From positions 1 through 14,284 of the forward strand of contig JAOPZO010000437.1 in the NCBI GenBank assembly GCA_025964065.1: a stretch of DNA of 14,284 nucleotides, written 5' to 3'. A program made the translations under genes and the position numbers. This document shows positions 1 to 6,737 of this stretch, in pieces; within the stretch, counting starts at the first letter, position 1, and every line of letters begins with the position of its first letter. The notes beneath the pieces were generated by a model, which had not been told where the DNA came from, searched no databases, and saw only the letters and a program-made list of their open reading frames with translations. This DNA is from Solirubrobacterales bacterium (GTDB lineage: Bacteria; Actinomycetota; Thermoleophilia; Solirubrobacterales; Solirubrobacteraceae).

Positions 1-336
1 CCCGGGCGGGTGGAGGTGCTCCACGCGCAGCAGGCCGCGGAGCACCTGCGGGAGATGCCGCGCGCCCGTCGCGCGCGCGAGGCCGGGGAGCTGGGGCAGC
101 GCGCGGTGCGGCGGCTGCGGGAGGACGCCGGGCTCGAGGACGAGCGCGGTGCAGGTCATCGCCGGCGCGACGAGCACCGTCCCGTGCCCGGCGGCCAGGG
201 CGACGGTCAGGTGCGCGAACGCGAGCCGCCGCTCCTGCGACCCGCCCGTGGTCCAGCGCCAGAACGGCTCGTCGGCGAACGCCCGGGCGAGCAGCGCGGC
301 GACGTCCTCGTGCTCGCGTGGGGTGGCCGACCGCAC
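1..336 (-). CDS. GNAT-family N-acetyltransferase, N-terminal part (runs off the window)
   Basis: Reading the minus strand from a GTG at 336 gives 112 residues without a stop to the window edge. The N-terminus has the usual GNAT opening: a short beta strand, then an amphipathic helix (about residues 6-20, EHEDVAALLARAFADEPFW) followed by a helix around residues 33-48. The visible part ends in VEHLHPPG, just where relatives continue into the acetyl-CoA binding motif A (Q/RxxGxG/A), so the cofactor site lies outside the window. Such enzymes move an acetyl group from acetyl-CoA to an amine; the substrate cannot be told. The start is supported by CAGGCT exactly 6 nt upstream, suggesting a leaderless transcript. 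It diverges from the aminopeptidase gene across 149 bp. Confidence 0.72.
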   Translation of the reverse strand, partial: MRSATPREHEDVAALLARAFADEPFWRWTTGGSQERRLAFAHLTVALAAGHGTVLVAPAMTCTALVLEPGVLPQPPHRALPQLPGLARATGARHLPQVLRGLLRVEHLHPPG

Positions 337-391
337 CGGCCTAGCCTGCCAGACGCGGCGAACCCCCTGGTGTCGCTTCCTCCCTTCGCGC

Positions 392-411
392 CATCCGGGA
401 GCTCCCGGATG
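392..411. repeat. Perfect 20 bp palindrome in divergent spacer
   Basis: CATCCGGGAGCTCCCGGATG is its own reverse complement with no spacer. It lies 55 bp upstream of the acetyltransferase start and 74 bp upstream of the aminopeptidase start. A continuous dyad of this length fits a dimeric regulator site; as RNA it would have no loop, so a terminator role is less likely. Its right half, GCTCCCGG, recurs at 432-439. Confidence 0.55.
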
Positions 412-422
412 CGCCACGGTCA

Positions 423-435
423 GAGCACGGTGCTC
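423..435. repeat. 13 bp inverted repeat GAGCAC-G-GTGCTC
   Basis: Two perfect 6 bp arms around a single central base, 39 bp before the -10 box of the aminopeptidase gene. It sits where an upstream activator or repressor site would be placed. The centre-to-centre distance to the 20 bp palindrome is about 27.5 bp. Confidence 0.4.
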
Positions 436-473
436 CCGGGCGCGAGGGGGGCCGCGGCCCATGCCGGGGCCAC

Positions 474-479
474 TACGGT
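474..479 (+). promoter_or_regulatory. -10 box TACGGT of the aminopeptidase gene (leaderless)
   Basis: TACGGT fits the actinobacterial TANNNT -10 consensus and ends 6 nt before the ATG at 486, so transcription would begin at or next to the start codon. No ribosome binding site and no clear -35 box are visible. Confidence 0.5.
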
Positions 480-485
480 CGAGGG

Positions 486-1694
486 ATGAGCCCCTTCGAC
501 GACCCGGCCACCCTCGAGCGCTTCGCCCGGCTCGCGGTCGGCTTCGCGGCCAACGTGCAGCCCGGGCAGCTCGTCCAGGTCAAGACGGAGATCGGCAAGG
601 AGGCCGTGACCCGCGCGATCGCCACGGAGGCCTATCGCGCCGGCGCGAAGTTCGTCGACGTCGAGTGGTTCGACCTGCACGTGAAGCGTGCCCGCCTCGA
701 GTACGCCGCGGAGGACACGCTCGACTGGGTCCCGGAGTGGATGGGCGCGAAGCTCATGGCGCTCTCGGACGCGCGCGCGGCGCGGATCGCGCTGAGCGGG
801 CCCGTCGCGCCCCACCTCCTCGACGGCATCGACCCGGCGCGCTCGGGGAAGGACCAGCTCCCGGCGCTCAAGGAGACCGGGCCCGTGGTGAACGCGCGCA
901 CGACGAACTGGACGATCCTCCCGTGCCCCACCCGCCCGTGGGCCGAGGAGGTCCACCCGGACCTCTCGCCCGACGAGGCGTGGACGCGCCTCGGGGAGCA
1001 GCTCCTGCACGTCTGCCGCCTCGACGAGGAGGACCCCGTCGCCGCCTGGAAGAGGCGCGCGGCCGTGCTCGTCGGCGCCGCCGCCCGCGTGCGCGACCGC
1101 CGCTTCGACGCCATCCGCTTCCGCGGCGAGGGCACCGACCTGCGCGTCGGGCTGCTGCCGAGCTCGGAGTGGATCGCCGCGCAGTTCGAGACCATCGACG
1201 GCATCGCCCACATGCCGAACCTCCCGAGCGAGGAGGTCTTCTGCTCGCCGGACCCCGAGCGCGTCGACGGCGTCGTCCGCGCCACGAAGCCGCTCGTGCT
1301 CGGCGGGAACGTCATCCGCGGGCTCGAGGTGGAGTTCCGGGACGGCGTCGCGGTGCGCATCGACGCCGAGCAGGGCGCGGAGGTCCTGCGGGGCTACGCG
1401 GCGAAGGACCCGGGCGCCGCGCGGCTCGGCGAGGTCGCGCTCGTGGACGGCGACGGCCGCATCGGCAAGCTCGACACCGTCTTCTTCGACACGCTGCTCG
1501 ACGAGAACGCGGCGAGCCACATCGCGCTCGGCAACGCCTACTCCTTCGGGGCGGGCGAGGCGGACCAGGAGCGGCTGAACCGCTCCGCGATCCACGTCGA
1601 CTTCATGATCGGCTCGGACGCGATGGAGGTCGACGGCCTGGACGCGGCGGGCGAGGCGACCCCGGTCCTGCGCGGCGGTGCGTGGCAGCTCTAG
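486..1694 (+). CDS. M29-family metallo-aminopeptidase
   Basis: The 402-residue protein matches the length and sequence pattern of M29 (thermophilic, AmpS/AmpT-like) aminopeptidases, cytosolic dinuclear-metal enzymes that remove N-terminal residues from peptides. The expected metal ligands can be placed: Glu250 in NLPSEEVF, Glu316 in RLGEVALV, His345 in SHIALG, and His370 and Asp372 in HVDFMIG. The conserved tyrosine of GNAYSFG is just downstream of His345. The N-terminal part, with GQLVQVKTE and GAKFVDVEW, is typical of the non-catalytic domain. There is no signal peptide. The ATG is chosen because a TACGGT -10 box lies 6 nt before it; no Shine-Dalgarno is present. A role in peptide turnover is inferred from the family, and no neighbour narrows it further. 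Confidence 0.93.
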   Translation: MSPFDDPATLERFARLAVGFAANVQPGQLVQVKTEIGKEAVTRAIATEAYRAGAKFVDVEWFDLHVKRARLEYAAEDTLDWVPEWMGAKLMALSDARAARIALSGPVAPHLLDGIDPARSGKDQLPALKETGPVVNARTTNWTILPCPTRPWAEEVHPDLSPDEAWTRLGEQLLHVCRLDEEDPVAAWKRRAAVLVGAAARVRDRRFDAIRFRGEGTDLRVGLLPSSEWIAAQFETIDGIAHMPNLPSEEVFCSPDPERVDGVVRATKPLVLGGNVIRGLEVEFRDGVAVRIDAEQGAEVLRGYAAKDPGAARLGEVALVDGDGRIGKLDTVFFDTLLDENAASHIALGNAYSFGAGEADQERLNRSAIHVDFMIGSDAMEVDGLDAAGEATPVLRGGAWQL

Positions 1695-1708
1695 GCGCTC
1701 CCACGCGC

Positions 1709-1714
1709 TAGCAT
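1709..1714 (+). promoter_or_regulatory. -10 box TAGCAT of the tRNA-Ser gene
   Basis: TAGCAT ends 19 nt before the mature tRNA 5' end, giving a predicted transcription start near 1721 and a 5' leader of about 13 nt for RNase P to remove. No convincing -35 hexamer is seen. Confidence 0.45.
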
Positions 1715-1733
1715 CGAGCGCCGCAGGATCCCA

Positions 1734-1820
1734 GGAGAGGTGCCAGAGCGGCTGAATGGGCACGACTGGAAATCGTGTGTGCGTTTGCGCGTACCGAGGG
1801 TTCGAATCCCTCTCTCTCCG
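1734..1820 (+). tRNA. tRNA-Ser(GGA)
   Basis: The 87 nt sequence folds as a class II tRNA. The acceptor stem is GGAGAGG (1734-1740) with TCTCTCC (1813-1819), with one G-U pair and discriminator G1820. The anticodon stem CACGA/TCGTG closes the loop CTGGAAA, placing anticodon GGA at 1768-1770, which reads UCC and UCU. A long variable arm (about 1778-1794) is diagnostic of tRNA-Ser, and the T arm GAGGG-TTCGAAT-CCCTC is perfect. No CCA is encoded (the next bases are CTG), so CCA is added after transcription. It lies between the aminopeptidase gene and a convergent small gene that stops 16 bp away. Confidence 0.96.
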
Positions 1821-1836
1821 CTGCAGGTGGCGACGG

Positions 1837-2091
1837 CTAGGTGCCGCCGTCGAGCGCCACGACGATGTGGCGCCGGGAGACGAGCAGGAACGGGTGCTGC
1901 TCGACCCCGCCCGAGCCGTCGAGCCGCCGGAGCTCCACCTCGGTGAGCGAGATGAAGTCGCGCTCGCCGGCGTTCAAGAGGTCCGACACGCGGGAGCGGT
2001 AGCCGTCGCGCGCGAGGGTCAGGAGCCCCGAGATCCGGTGGCGCTCCGTCTCGAGGACGACGCGTTCGGTGCGGTGCTGTCCCCGGTCCAT
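1837..2091 (-). CDS. Small conserved uncharacterised protein (DUF6812-like)
   Basis: From the ATG at 2091 the minus strand encodes 84 residues ending in TAG next to the tRNA. The sequence resembles a small family of unknown function that I remember from Thermoleophilia (DUF6812-like): an ERVVLETERHRISGLL segment, then GYRSRVSDLLNAGERDFISLTEVEL, then HPFLLVSRRHIVVAL. The pattern of alternating hydrophobic strands suggests a compact beta-rich cytosolic domain; there is no signal peptide or membrane segment. The frame stays open upstream to 2322, but those extra residues look like non-coding shadow. CAGGAT sits exactly 6 nt before the ATG and contains AGGA, so it could serve as a -10 box or weak ribosome binding site. 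It diverges from the serine protease gene across 109 bp. Function is unknown. Confidence 0.68.
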   Translation of the reverse strand: MDRGQHRTERVVLETERHRISGLLTLARDGYRSRVSDLLNAGERDFISLTEVELRRLDGSGGVEQHPFLLVSRRHIVVALDGGT

Positions 2092-2188
2092 GGGCTCATC
2101 CTGCCCGATGCGCTGCGCCGTGTTCCCCACGACGGGTGGTTCGCACACCCGCCTGGACGGGCATACGAGTCGCTCCACTCCCCGGAAG

Positions 2189-2194
2189 AAGGAG
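2189..2194 (+). promoter_or_regulatory. Ribosome binding site AAGGAG of the serine protease gene
   Basis: AAGGAG lies 6 nt before the GTG at 2201. It is one of the few strong Shine-Dalgarno sites in the window and decides the start: an ATG at 2069 in the same frame would add 44 residues ahead of the signal peptide. Confidence 0.8.
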
Positions 2195-2200
2195 CAACGC

Positions 2201-3019
2201 GTGTCCCAGCGCCTCCGCATCGGGACGGTCCTCACGACCGTCGCCGCCGCCCTGACCCTCGCCGGGCCGGCCTCGGCGCAGTTCGCCCCGGCGGCCACCG
2301 CGCCCGTGCACCCCGGGGTCATGACCTACACGGAGGGCGCGCAGTGCACGGCGAACTTCGTCTTCACGGACGCCGCCGCCGTCTACATCGGCCAGGCCGC
2401 CCACTGCTCGGGCACGGGCCAGGCCACGGAGACGAACGGCTGCGACGCCGCGTCGCTCCCGCTCGGCACCCGCGTCGAGGTCCGCGGGGCGAGCCGGCCC
2501 GGCACCCTCGTCTACAACTCCTGGATCGAGATGCAGGAGAACGGCGAGGCCGATCCGGACACCTGCCGGTACAACGACTTCGCCCTCGTGAGGCTCGACC
2601 CGGCCGACGACTACGAGCGGACGAACCCCTCCGTCCCGTTCTGGGGCGGCCCGACGGGGACGAGCACCACGGGCACGGCGCTCGGCGCGAAGGTCCTCTC
2701 CTACGGCAACTCGTCGCTGCGCCAGGGCGTCACGCAGCTCTCCCCGAAGGAGGGCAGCTCGGTCGGCACGGAGGCGGGGGGCTGGAACCACCCCGTGTAC
2801 ACGCTGACCCCCGGCGTCCCCGGGGACTCCGGCAGCGCGTTCCTCGACCGCCAGGGCCGTGCGCTCGGCGTGCTCAGCACGCTGGCGCTGGCGCCGCTGC
2901 CGCTCTCCAACGGGGTGAGCGACCTCGATCGGGCCGTGCGCTACATGGAGGCGAACACCGCCTTCGACGTCACGCTCGCGCAGGGCACGCAGCCCTTCCG
3001 CGGCGGCCTGCTGCCGTAG
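2201..3019 (+). CDS. Secreted trypsin-like (S1-type) serine protease
   Basis: The 272-residue product begins with a classical signal peptide: basic SQRLR, a hydrophobic stretch to about residue 22, and an ASA site, with cleavage likely after Ala26. The chymotrypsin-fold triad is visible as His68 in AAHCSG, Asp126 in YNDFALV and Ser210 in GVPGDSGSAF. Four cysteines (CTANF, AHC69, NGCDA, DTCRY) could form two disulfides, in keeping with an extracytoplasmic enzyme. The protein is close to the minimum size for the fold, with no extra binding domain or C-terminal anchor, so it should be released or held in the cell wall. There is no long propeptide between the signal peptide and the catalytic domain. 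Substrate is unknown. A GC-rich hairpin follows 12 bp after the stop codon, suggesting a single-gene unit. Confidence 0.9.
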   Translation: MSQRLRIGTVLTTVAAALTLAGPASAQFAPAATAPVHPGVMTYTEGAQCTANFVFTDAAAVYIGQAAHCSGTGQATETNGCDAASLPLGTRVEVRGASRPGTLVYNSWIEMQENGEADPDTCRYNDFALVRLDPADDYERTNPSVPFWGGPTGTSTTGTALGAKVLSYGNSSLRQGVTQLSPKEGSSVGTEAGGWNHPVYTLTPGVPGDSGSAFLDRQGRALGVLSTLALAPLPLSNGVSDLDRAVRYMEANTAFDVTLAQGTQPFRGGLLP

Positions 3020-3031
3020 GGGCGGCCGGAT

Positions 3032-3055
3032 CCCGGGCGCCCAGGCGCGCCCGGG
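3032..3055 (+). terminator. GC-rich hairpin after the protease gene
   Basis: Perfect 9 bp arms CCCGGGCGC (3032-3040) and GCGCCCGGG (3047-3055) enclose a 6 nt loop, starting 12 bp past the protease stop. There is no uridine tract, only a C-rich stretch, so it may act as a loop-type actinobacterial terminator or as a 3' stabiliser. Confidence 0.5.
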
Positions 3056-3103
3056 GCCGTCGTCCCCCCGACCAAAGAGGTGCAGAACGGTGCGCGATGG
3101 GCG

Positions 3104-5851
3104 ATGATGCCGCGCAAGCAACAGGGTCGGGGGCTCCCGTCAGTGACGACGGACGCGTTTCTTGAAACACGAGGGGAAGGCGCTGCACGCCTCGCCGCGG
3201 AGATCGCGGAGGCGGAGCGGCAGGAGCGGGAACGCCTCGCCGAGGCGTTGCACGACGATGCCCTGCAGCGCCTCATGGTCGTGCGGCAGGACCTCGCGGA
3301 AGCCGGTGAAGGCGGCGGGGACCCCGCGATGCTGCGCTCCGTCCGGCGCCAGCTCGACGAGCTCACCGAGTCCCTTCGCGCGGTCACGAAGGCGATGCAC
3401 GAGGACACGCTGGCGTCCATGCCGCTCGGCGCCGCGCTCGAGCGCCTCGCCGAGGACGGCGCGCGCCGCGGGCGCCTCACCGTCCACACGCACGTCGAGG
3501 CCGCCGCGACGGGCGACCACGACCCGTTCGTCCTCGGGGTCGCCCGCGAGCTGCTCATGAACGTCGTGAAGCACGCGCGCGCCTCCGCCGTCGAGATCAC
3601 CGTCACCATGGAGCGGGACGCCGTCGTCATCCGGGTCGCCGACGACGGCCGCGGGATGAGCCATGACGACGTCGAGCGCGCGAGCCACGCCGGCCACATG
3701 GGTCATGCGCGGCTGCGCCGCCGGCTCACCGCGATCGGTGGCGCGGTCGACATCGAGTCCGCGCCGCTCAGCGGCACGACCGTCACCTGCATCCTGCCGC
3801 TCGAGAACCTGCAGGCGCAGCGCACGCTCGAGGACGCGCTGCGCCGCGAGCGCCGCTGGTCCGCCGCGCTCGTCGCCGCGATGCAGGACGGCTTCGTCGT
3901 CTTCCGCGACGGCGCCGCGGTGCAGGTCAACGACCGCCTCTGCGCGATGACGGGCTTCAGCCACGAGGAGCTCGTCGGCGCCTCCGCCGGCGTGGCGCCG
4001 TTCTGGCCGCCGGACCAGCGCGACCAGTTCGACGCGCTCGTGCGCGACGCGCGCCTCGCGGGCGGGACCGAGCGCCAGTCCATGGTCCTGCGCCGGGACG
4101 GCTCGCGCTTCCCCGCGCTCATCGCCGCCCGGGCGATGCACGACGACCAGGGCGGCTATGCCGGGATGCTCGTGACGGTGAAGGACATCACCGCGCTCGA
4201 GCTCGCCGCGGAGCGCCGCCGCCTCGAGCTGGAGCTGAGCGCCGTCGTCGCGACGACGAACCGTCTGCGCGGGCTCCTGGAGGCCGCACGCGCGGTCGTC
4301 GACGAGGAGGGCCTCGACGCGCTCCTCCGCGAGATCGCCCGGACGATCTCCGAGGACCTCGGGTGGGCCGTCGTCATCAACCTCTACCGCCCCGCGTGGG
4401 ACGACTTCGTCGTCGCGACGGGGCACGGGGTCGCTCCCGAGGGCTGGATGGTGCTCGAGGGCGCGACGTACGAGTGGGCGGAGTGGACGCCACTGCTCGA
4501 CGACCGGTACGAGCGCCGCGGCGCGTACCTCGTGCCGGCCGGGGAGCCGAAGGGCGAGCGGCCCGGCACGGTCTCCTGGTCGCCGCCGGCCGGCCCGACC
4601 CCCGAGGGGCTGGACGCGTGGCACACCGACGACGACCTCCTCATCCCGTTCCGCCACACCCACGGCCACTTCCTCGGGATCCTCTCGCTCGACGCGCCGA
4701 AGTCCGGGCGCCGCCCCTCGGACGCCGAGCTCGACGTGCTCGTCGCGATCGCCGCCCATGCGGCCCTCGCGGTGCAGCACGCGCAGACCGCGATCCAGAC
4801 CGCGCGCCACGCCGCCGCGCTCGACCGGCTCCTGCACGTCTCCTCCAGGATCGCCGCGACGCGCGAGATCGGCCCCATGCTCGAGACCGTCGCCCAGGCG
4901 ATCTCGGACGCGCTGGGCTTCGACCGGGTGCTCGTGGAGGTCGGGGACGCCGCGGGTGCACTGCGCCCGCGGGCGAGCCGCGACGCCGCGGCGCTCTCTC
5001 TCGCGGTCGGCGACCTCGCGCCCCTGGCGCCCGGCGCACTGGCGCCGCTCCTCGACCCGGGGTTCCACATCGAGGGCTGCTACCTCCTGAGTCGCGACGA
5101 GGCGCTCGACCGCGTGCCCGCGCCGCGCGCCGCGCTGCTGGGCTCGCGCAGGAACGGGCGGGGCTGGCGGGCCTGGGACGACCACATGATCCTCGTGCCG
5201 CTGCACGGGATGGAGGGCGAGGTGGTCGGCGTGATCTGGGTGGACGACCCGATCGACCGTCTGCTCCCGGGCAACGACCGGCTCCAGGCGCTTCACGCGT
5301 TCGCGAACCAGGCGACCGCCGCGATGATCGCGGCGGACCGGTACGAGCGCCTCGCCACGGTCTCCGACGGCGACCCGCTCACCCAGCTCGGCAACCGCCG
5401 CGCGTTCCTGCGTGAGCTCGAGCGCGAGGTCGCCCGCACCTCGCGGGAGGGCGGCTCCTCCGTCCTCGTGCTCGCGGACGCGTCGAACTGCATGGCCCTG
5501 CAGGAGGGCGGCGACCCGCTCCGCCTCGCGGGCCGCCGCCCGGACCTGCGCGAGCTCGCCGCGGCCTTCGAGGACGAGCTGCGCCGCCAGGACCGCGCGT
5601 TCCGGATCGACGGCTCGCTGTTCGGGATGATCCTCACGGGCGGCCAGCGCCCGCCCGAGACGACCGCCGTCACCCTGCGCATCGCCGCGCGGCTCAGCGC
5701 GCTCGGCGCCCGCGACGGCGTCCGGATCCACTTCGGGACCGCCACCCTCGGCCCGGTCCCCGAGCGCCCCGACGTGGTGTTCCACCGCGCCGCCCTGAGC
5801 CTCCTCGAGGCCCGGCGCACGGGCACGACGCTCCTCGGCGTCTCCGCCTAG
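3104..5851 (+). CDS. Hybrid sensor: HisKA_3-type histidine kinase core, PAS, two GAF domains and a degenerate GGDEF domain
   Basis: About 915 residues with no membrane segments, so a cytosolic sensor. At the N-terminus is a NarL/DegS-type kinase: a dimerisation helix with phosphoacceptor His50 in ERERLAEALHDDALQRL, then an ATPase domain with N-box Asn153 (ELLMNVVKHARA), G1 box Asp180 (VADDGRGM) and a G2-like segment near 197. Then come PAS (about 250-362), GAF (about 387-562), GAF (about 573-750) and a C-terminal GGDEF-like domain that opens with DPLTQLGNRRAFL at 757. The signature is DGSLF (836-840) instead of GGDEF, so cyclase activity is unlikely. Having the kinase ahead of the sensors is the reverse of the usual order. 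No response regulator is adjacent. The start is uncertain: GTG at 3080, ATG at 3104 or 3107 and GTG at 3143 share the frame, none with a good ribosome binding site. AACGGT at 3086-3091 is a possible -10 box. Confidence 0.88.
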   Translation: MMPRKQQGRGLPSVTTDAFLETRGEGAARLAAEIAEAERQERERLAEALHDDALQRLMVVRQDLAEAGEGGGDPAMLRSVRRQLDELTESLRAVTKAMHEDTLASMPLGAALERLAEDGARRGRLTVHTHVEAAATGDHDPFVLGVARELLMNVVKHARASAVEITVTMERDAVVIRVADDGRGMSHDDVERASHAGHMGHARLRRRLTAIGGAVDIESAPLSGTTVTCILPLENLQAQRTLEDALRRERRWSAALVAAMQDGFVVFRDGAAVQVNDRLCAMTGFSHEELVGASAGVAPFWPPDQRDQFDALVRDARLAGGTERQSMVLRRDGSRFPALIAARAMHDDQGGYAGMLVTVKDITALELAAERRRLELELSAVVATTNRLRGLLEAARAVVDEEGLDALLREIARTISEDLGWAVVINLYRPAWDDFVVATGHGVAPEGWMVLEGATYEWAEWTPLLDDRYERRGAYLVPAGEPKGERPGTVSWSPPAGPTPEGLDAWHTDDDLLIPFRHTHGHFLGILSLDAPKSGRRPSDAELDVLVAIAAHAALAVQHAQTAIQTARHAAALDRLLHVSSRIAATREIGPMLETVAQAISDALGFDRVLVEVGDAAGALRPRASRDAAALSLAVGDLAPLAPGALAPLLDPGFHIEGCYLLSRDEALDRVPAPRAALLGSRRNGRGWRAWDDHMILVPLHGMEGEVVGVIWVDDPIDRLLPGNDRLQALHAFANQATAAMIAADRYERLATVSDGDPLTQLGNRRAFLRELEREVARTSREGGSSVLVLADASNCMALQEGGDPLRLAGRRPDLRELAAAFEDELRRQDRAFRIDGSLFGMILTGGQRPPETTAVTLRIAARLSALGARDGVRIHFGTATLGPVPERPDVVFHRAALSLLEARRTGTTLLGVSA

Positions 5852-5872
5852 GTGCGGCGCCCCTTGGCCCGG

Positions 5873-5878
5873 TAGCGT
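5873..5878 (+). promoter_or_regulatory. -10 box TAGCGT of the GntR gene
   Basis: TAGCGT ends 10 nt before the GTG at 5889, predicting an almost leaderless message. It lies in the 37 bp between the kinase stop and the regulator, so the regulator need not depend on kinase transcription. Confidence 0.45.
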
Positions 5879-5888
5879 CCGCCTCGTC

Positions 5889-6671
5889 GTGGCCATCGAG
5901 TTCACCCCCGTCCGGACCCGCCGCACGTTCGAGGAGGCCGTGGAGCAGATCGCCGAGCGCATCTCGCTCGGGGAGCTCGGGCCGGGCGATCAGCTGCCGT
6001 CGGAGCGCGCGCTCGCGCACCAGATGGAGATCTCGCGCCCCACGATCCGGGAGGCGCTCAAGGTCCTGTGCGACTCCGGGGTCGTCGAGGTCCGTCCGGG
6101 CTCCGGGGGCGGCGCGTTCGTCACGAGCGAGTTCGTCCCGCGCGAGGTGCTGCGCCGCGCCGCCGTGCGCATCGGCGAGGTCGGCGGGGTGCTCGAGGCG
6201 CGCCGCCTGCTCGAGCCGCGGGTCGCGCAGCTCGCCGCGCTCCACGGCCGCGAGGCGGACTTCTCCGCGATGCAGAAGACCATCGACCGCCAGGCGGCGA
6301 TCGCCCACGCGCCCGAGCGCTTCTACGCGAACGAGGACCGCTTCCTCGCGCTCGACGTGCAGTTCCACCTCGGGATCGCGCGGGCGACGGGCAACCAGAC
6401 CATCGTCGGCCTCGTGCGGTCCCTGCTGCGCCAGCTCGAGATCGCGCGCGACATGGCGCTCCACGTGCCGGCCTCCGTGGAGAAGTCGCTCGAGCTGCAC
6501 CAGCAGACGCTCGACGCGATCCGCGCGGGCGACATGCGGCGCGTCGACGAGGTCATGGACGTCCACCTCGCGCAGCTCGAGGGGACCTGGGAGCAGGAGA
6601 GCGGCCGCTCGCTCGTGCGCACCGTGCCGGATTTCCTCAAGCCCGTCGCGGCACGCGGCCGCAGGCGCTGA
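5889..6671 (+). CDS. FadR-subfamily (FCD domain) GntR transcriptional regulator
   Basis: The 260-residue protein has a GntR winged helix at about residues 10-80, with LGPGDQLPSERALAHQMEISRPTIREALKVLCDSGVVEVRPGSGGGAFV matching the family signature closely (quoted in part: PSERALA, SRPTIREAL, RPGSGGG). The rest is an all-helical FCD effector domain. Its usual metal ligands are recognisable as the Asp and His of LDVQFH, the His of LELHQQTLDAI and the His of VMDVHLAQLE. FCD domains commonly bind small organic acids through this metal. Loss of DNA binding on effector binding is the typical mode. The gene is followed 66 bp later, on the same strand, by the 2-oxoacid oxidoreductase gene, whose promoter carries inverted repeats. 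I infer that it controls that gene, with an aryl-pyruvate or aryl-acetate as possible effector. The GTG start is the first one compatible with the upstream -10 box. Confidence 0.88.
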   Translation: MAIEFTPVRTRRTFEEAVEQIAERISLGELGPGDQLPSERALAHQMEISRPTIREALKVLCDSGVVEVRPGSGGGAFVTSEFVPREVLRRAAVRIGEVGGVLEARRLLEPRVAQLAALHGREADFSAMQKTIDRQAAIAHAPERFYANEDRFLALDVQFHLGIARATGNQTIVGLVRSLLRQLEIARDMALHVPASVEKSLELHQQTLDAIRAGDMRRVDEVMDVHLAQLEGTWEQESGRSLVRTVPDFLKPVAARGRRR

Positions 6672-6680
6672 CGGCCTGTC

Positions 6681-6717
6681 AGCGGAGGTGACCGCTCCTG
6701 GTAAGGTCTGCTCACCA
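6681..6717. promoter_or_regulatory. Operator-like inverted repeats around the oxidoreductase promoter
   Basis: Three overlapping dyads surround the -10 box: AGCGG-N6-CCGCT (6681-6696), GGTGA-N20-TCACC (6687-6716) and TGGT-N11-ACCA (6699-6717). The last recalls the TGGT/ACCA arms of FadR-type sites, but with a wider spacer. Their position over the promoter fits repression by the GntR protein encoded just upstream. This is inferred only from symmetry and position. Confidence 0.35.
6702..6707 (+). promoter_or_regulatory. -10 box TAAGGT of the oxidoreductase gene
   Basis: TAAGGT is the best -10 match in the window. It predicts a start near 6714 and a leader of about 24 nt, which carries the ribosome binding site GGAGAG (6727-6732) 5 nt before the GTG at 6738. 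Unlike most neighbours this gene therefore has a conventional leader. Confidence 0.5.
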
Positions 6718-6737
6718 AAAGACCCCGGAGAGTTCAC

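Noticed and set aside
1800..1836. tRNA-Ser 3' end as a phage or island attachment site
   Set aside because: No integrase, no second copy of the tRNA end and no composition change were found in the window.
1740..1946. Plus-strand open frame starting inside the tRNA
   Set aside because: It overlaps a well-folded tRNA-Ser and runs into the antisense of the small conserved gene. The sequence has no protein-like features.
2069..2200. N-terminal extension of the serine protease from an ATG at 2069
   Set aside because: It would put 44 residues before a normal signal peptide, and the GTG at 2201 has a strong ribosome binding site at the right distance.
5372..5848. Active diguanylate cyclase domain
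   Set aside because: The fold-level opening DPLTQLGNRRAFL is present, but the signature positions read DGSLF and the metal-binding segment is altered, so activity is not supported.
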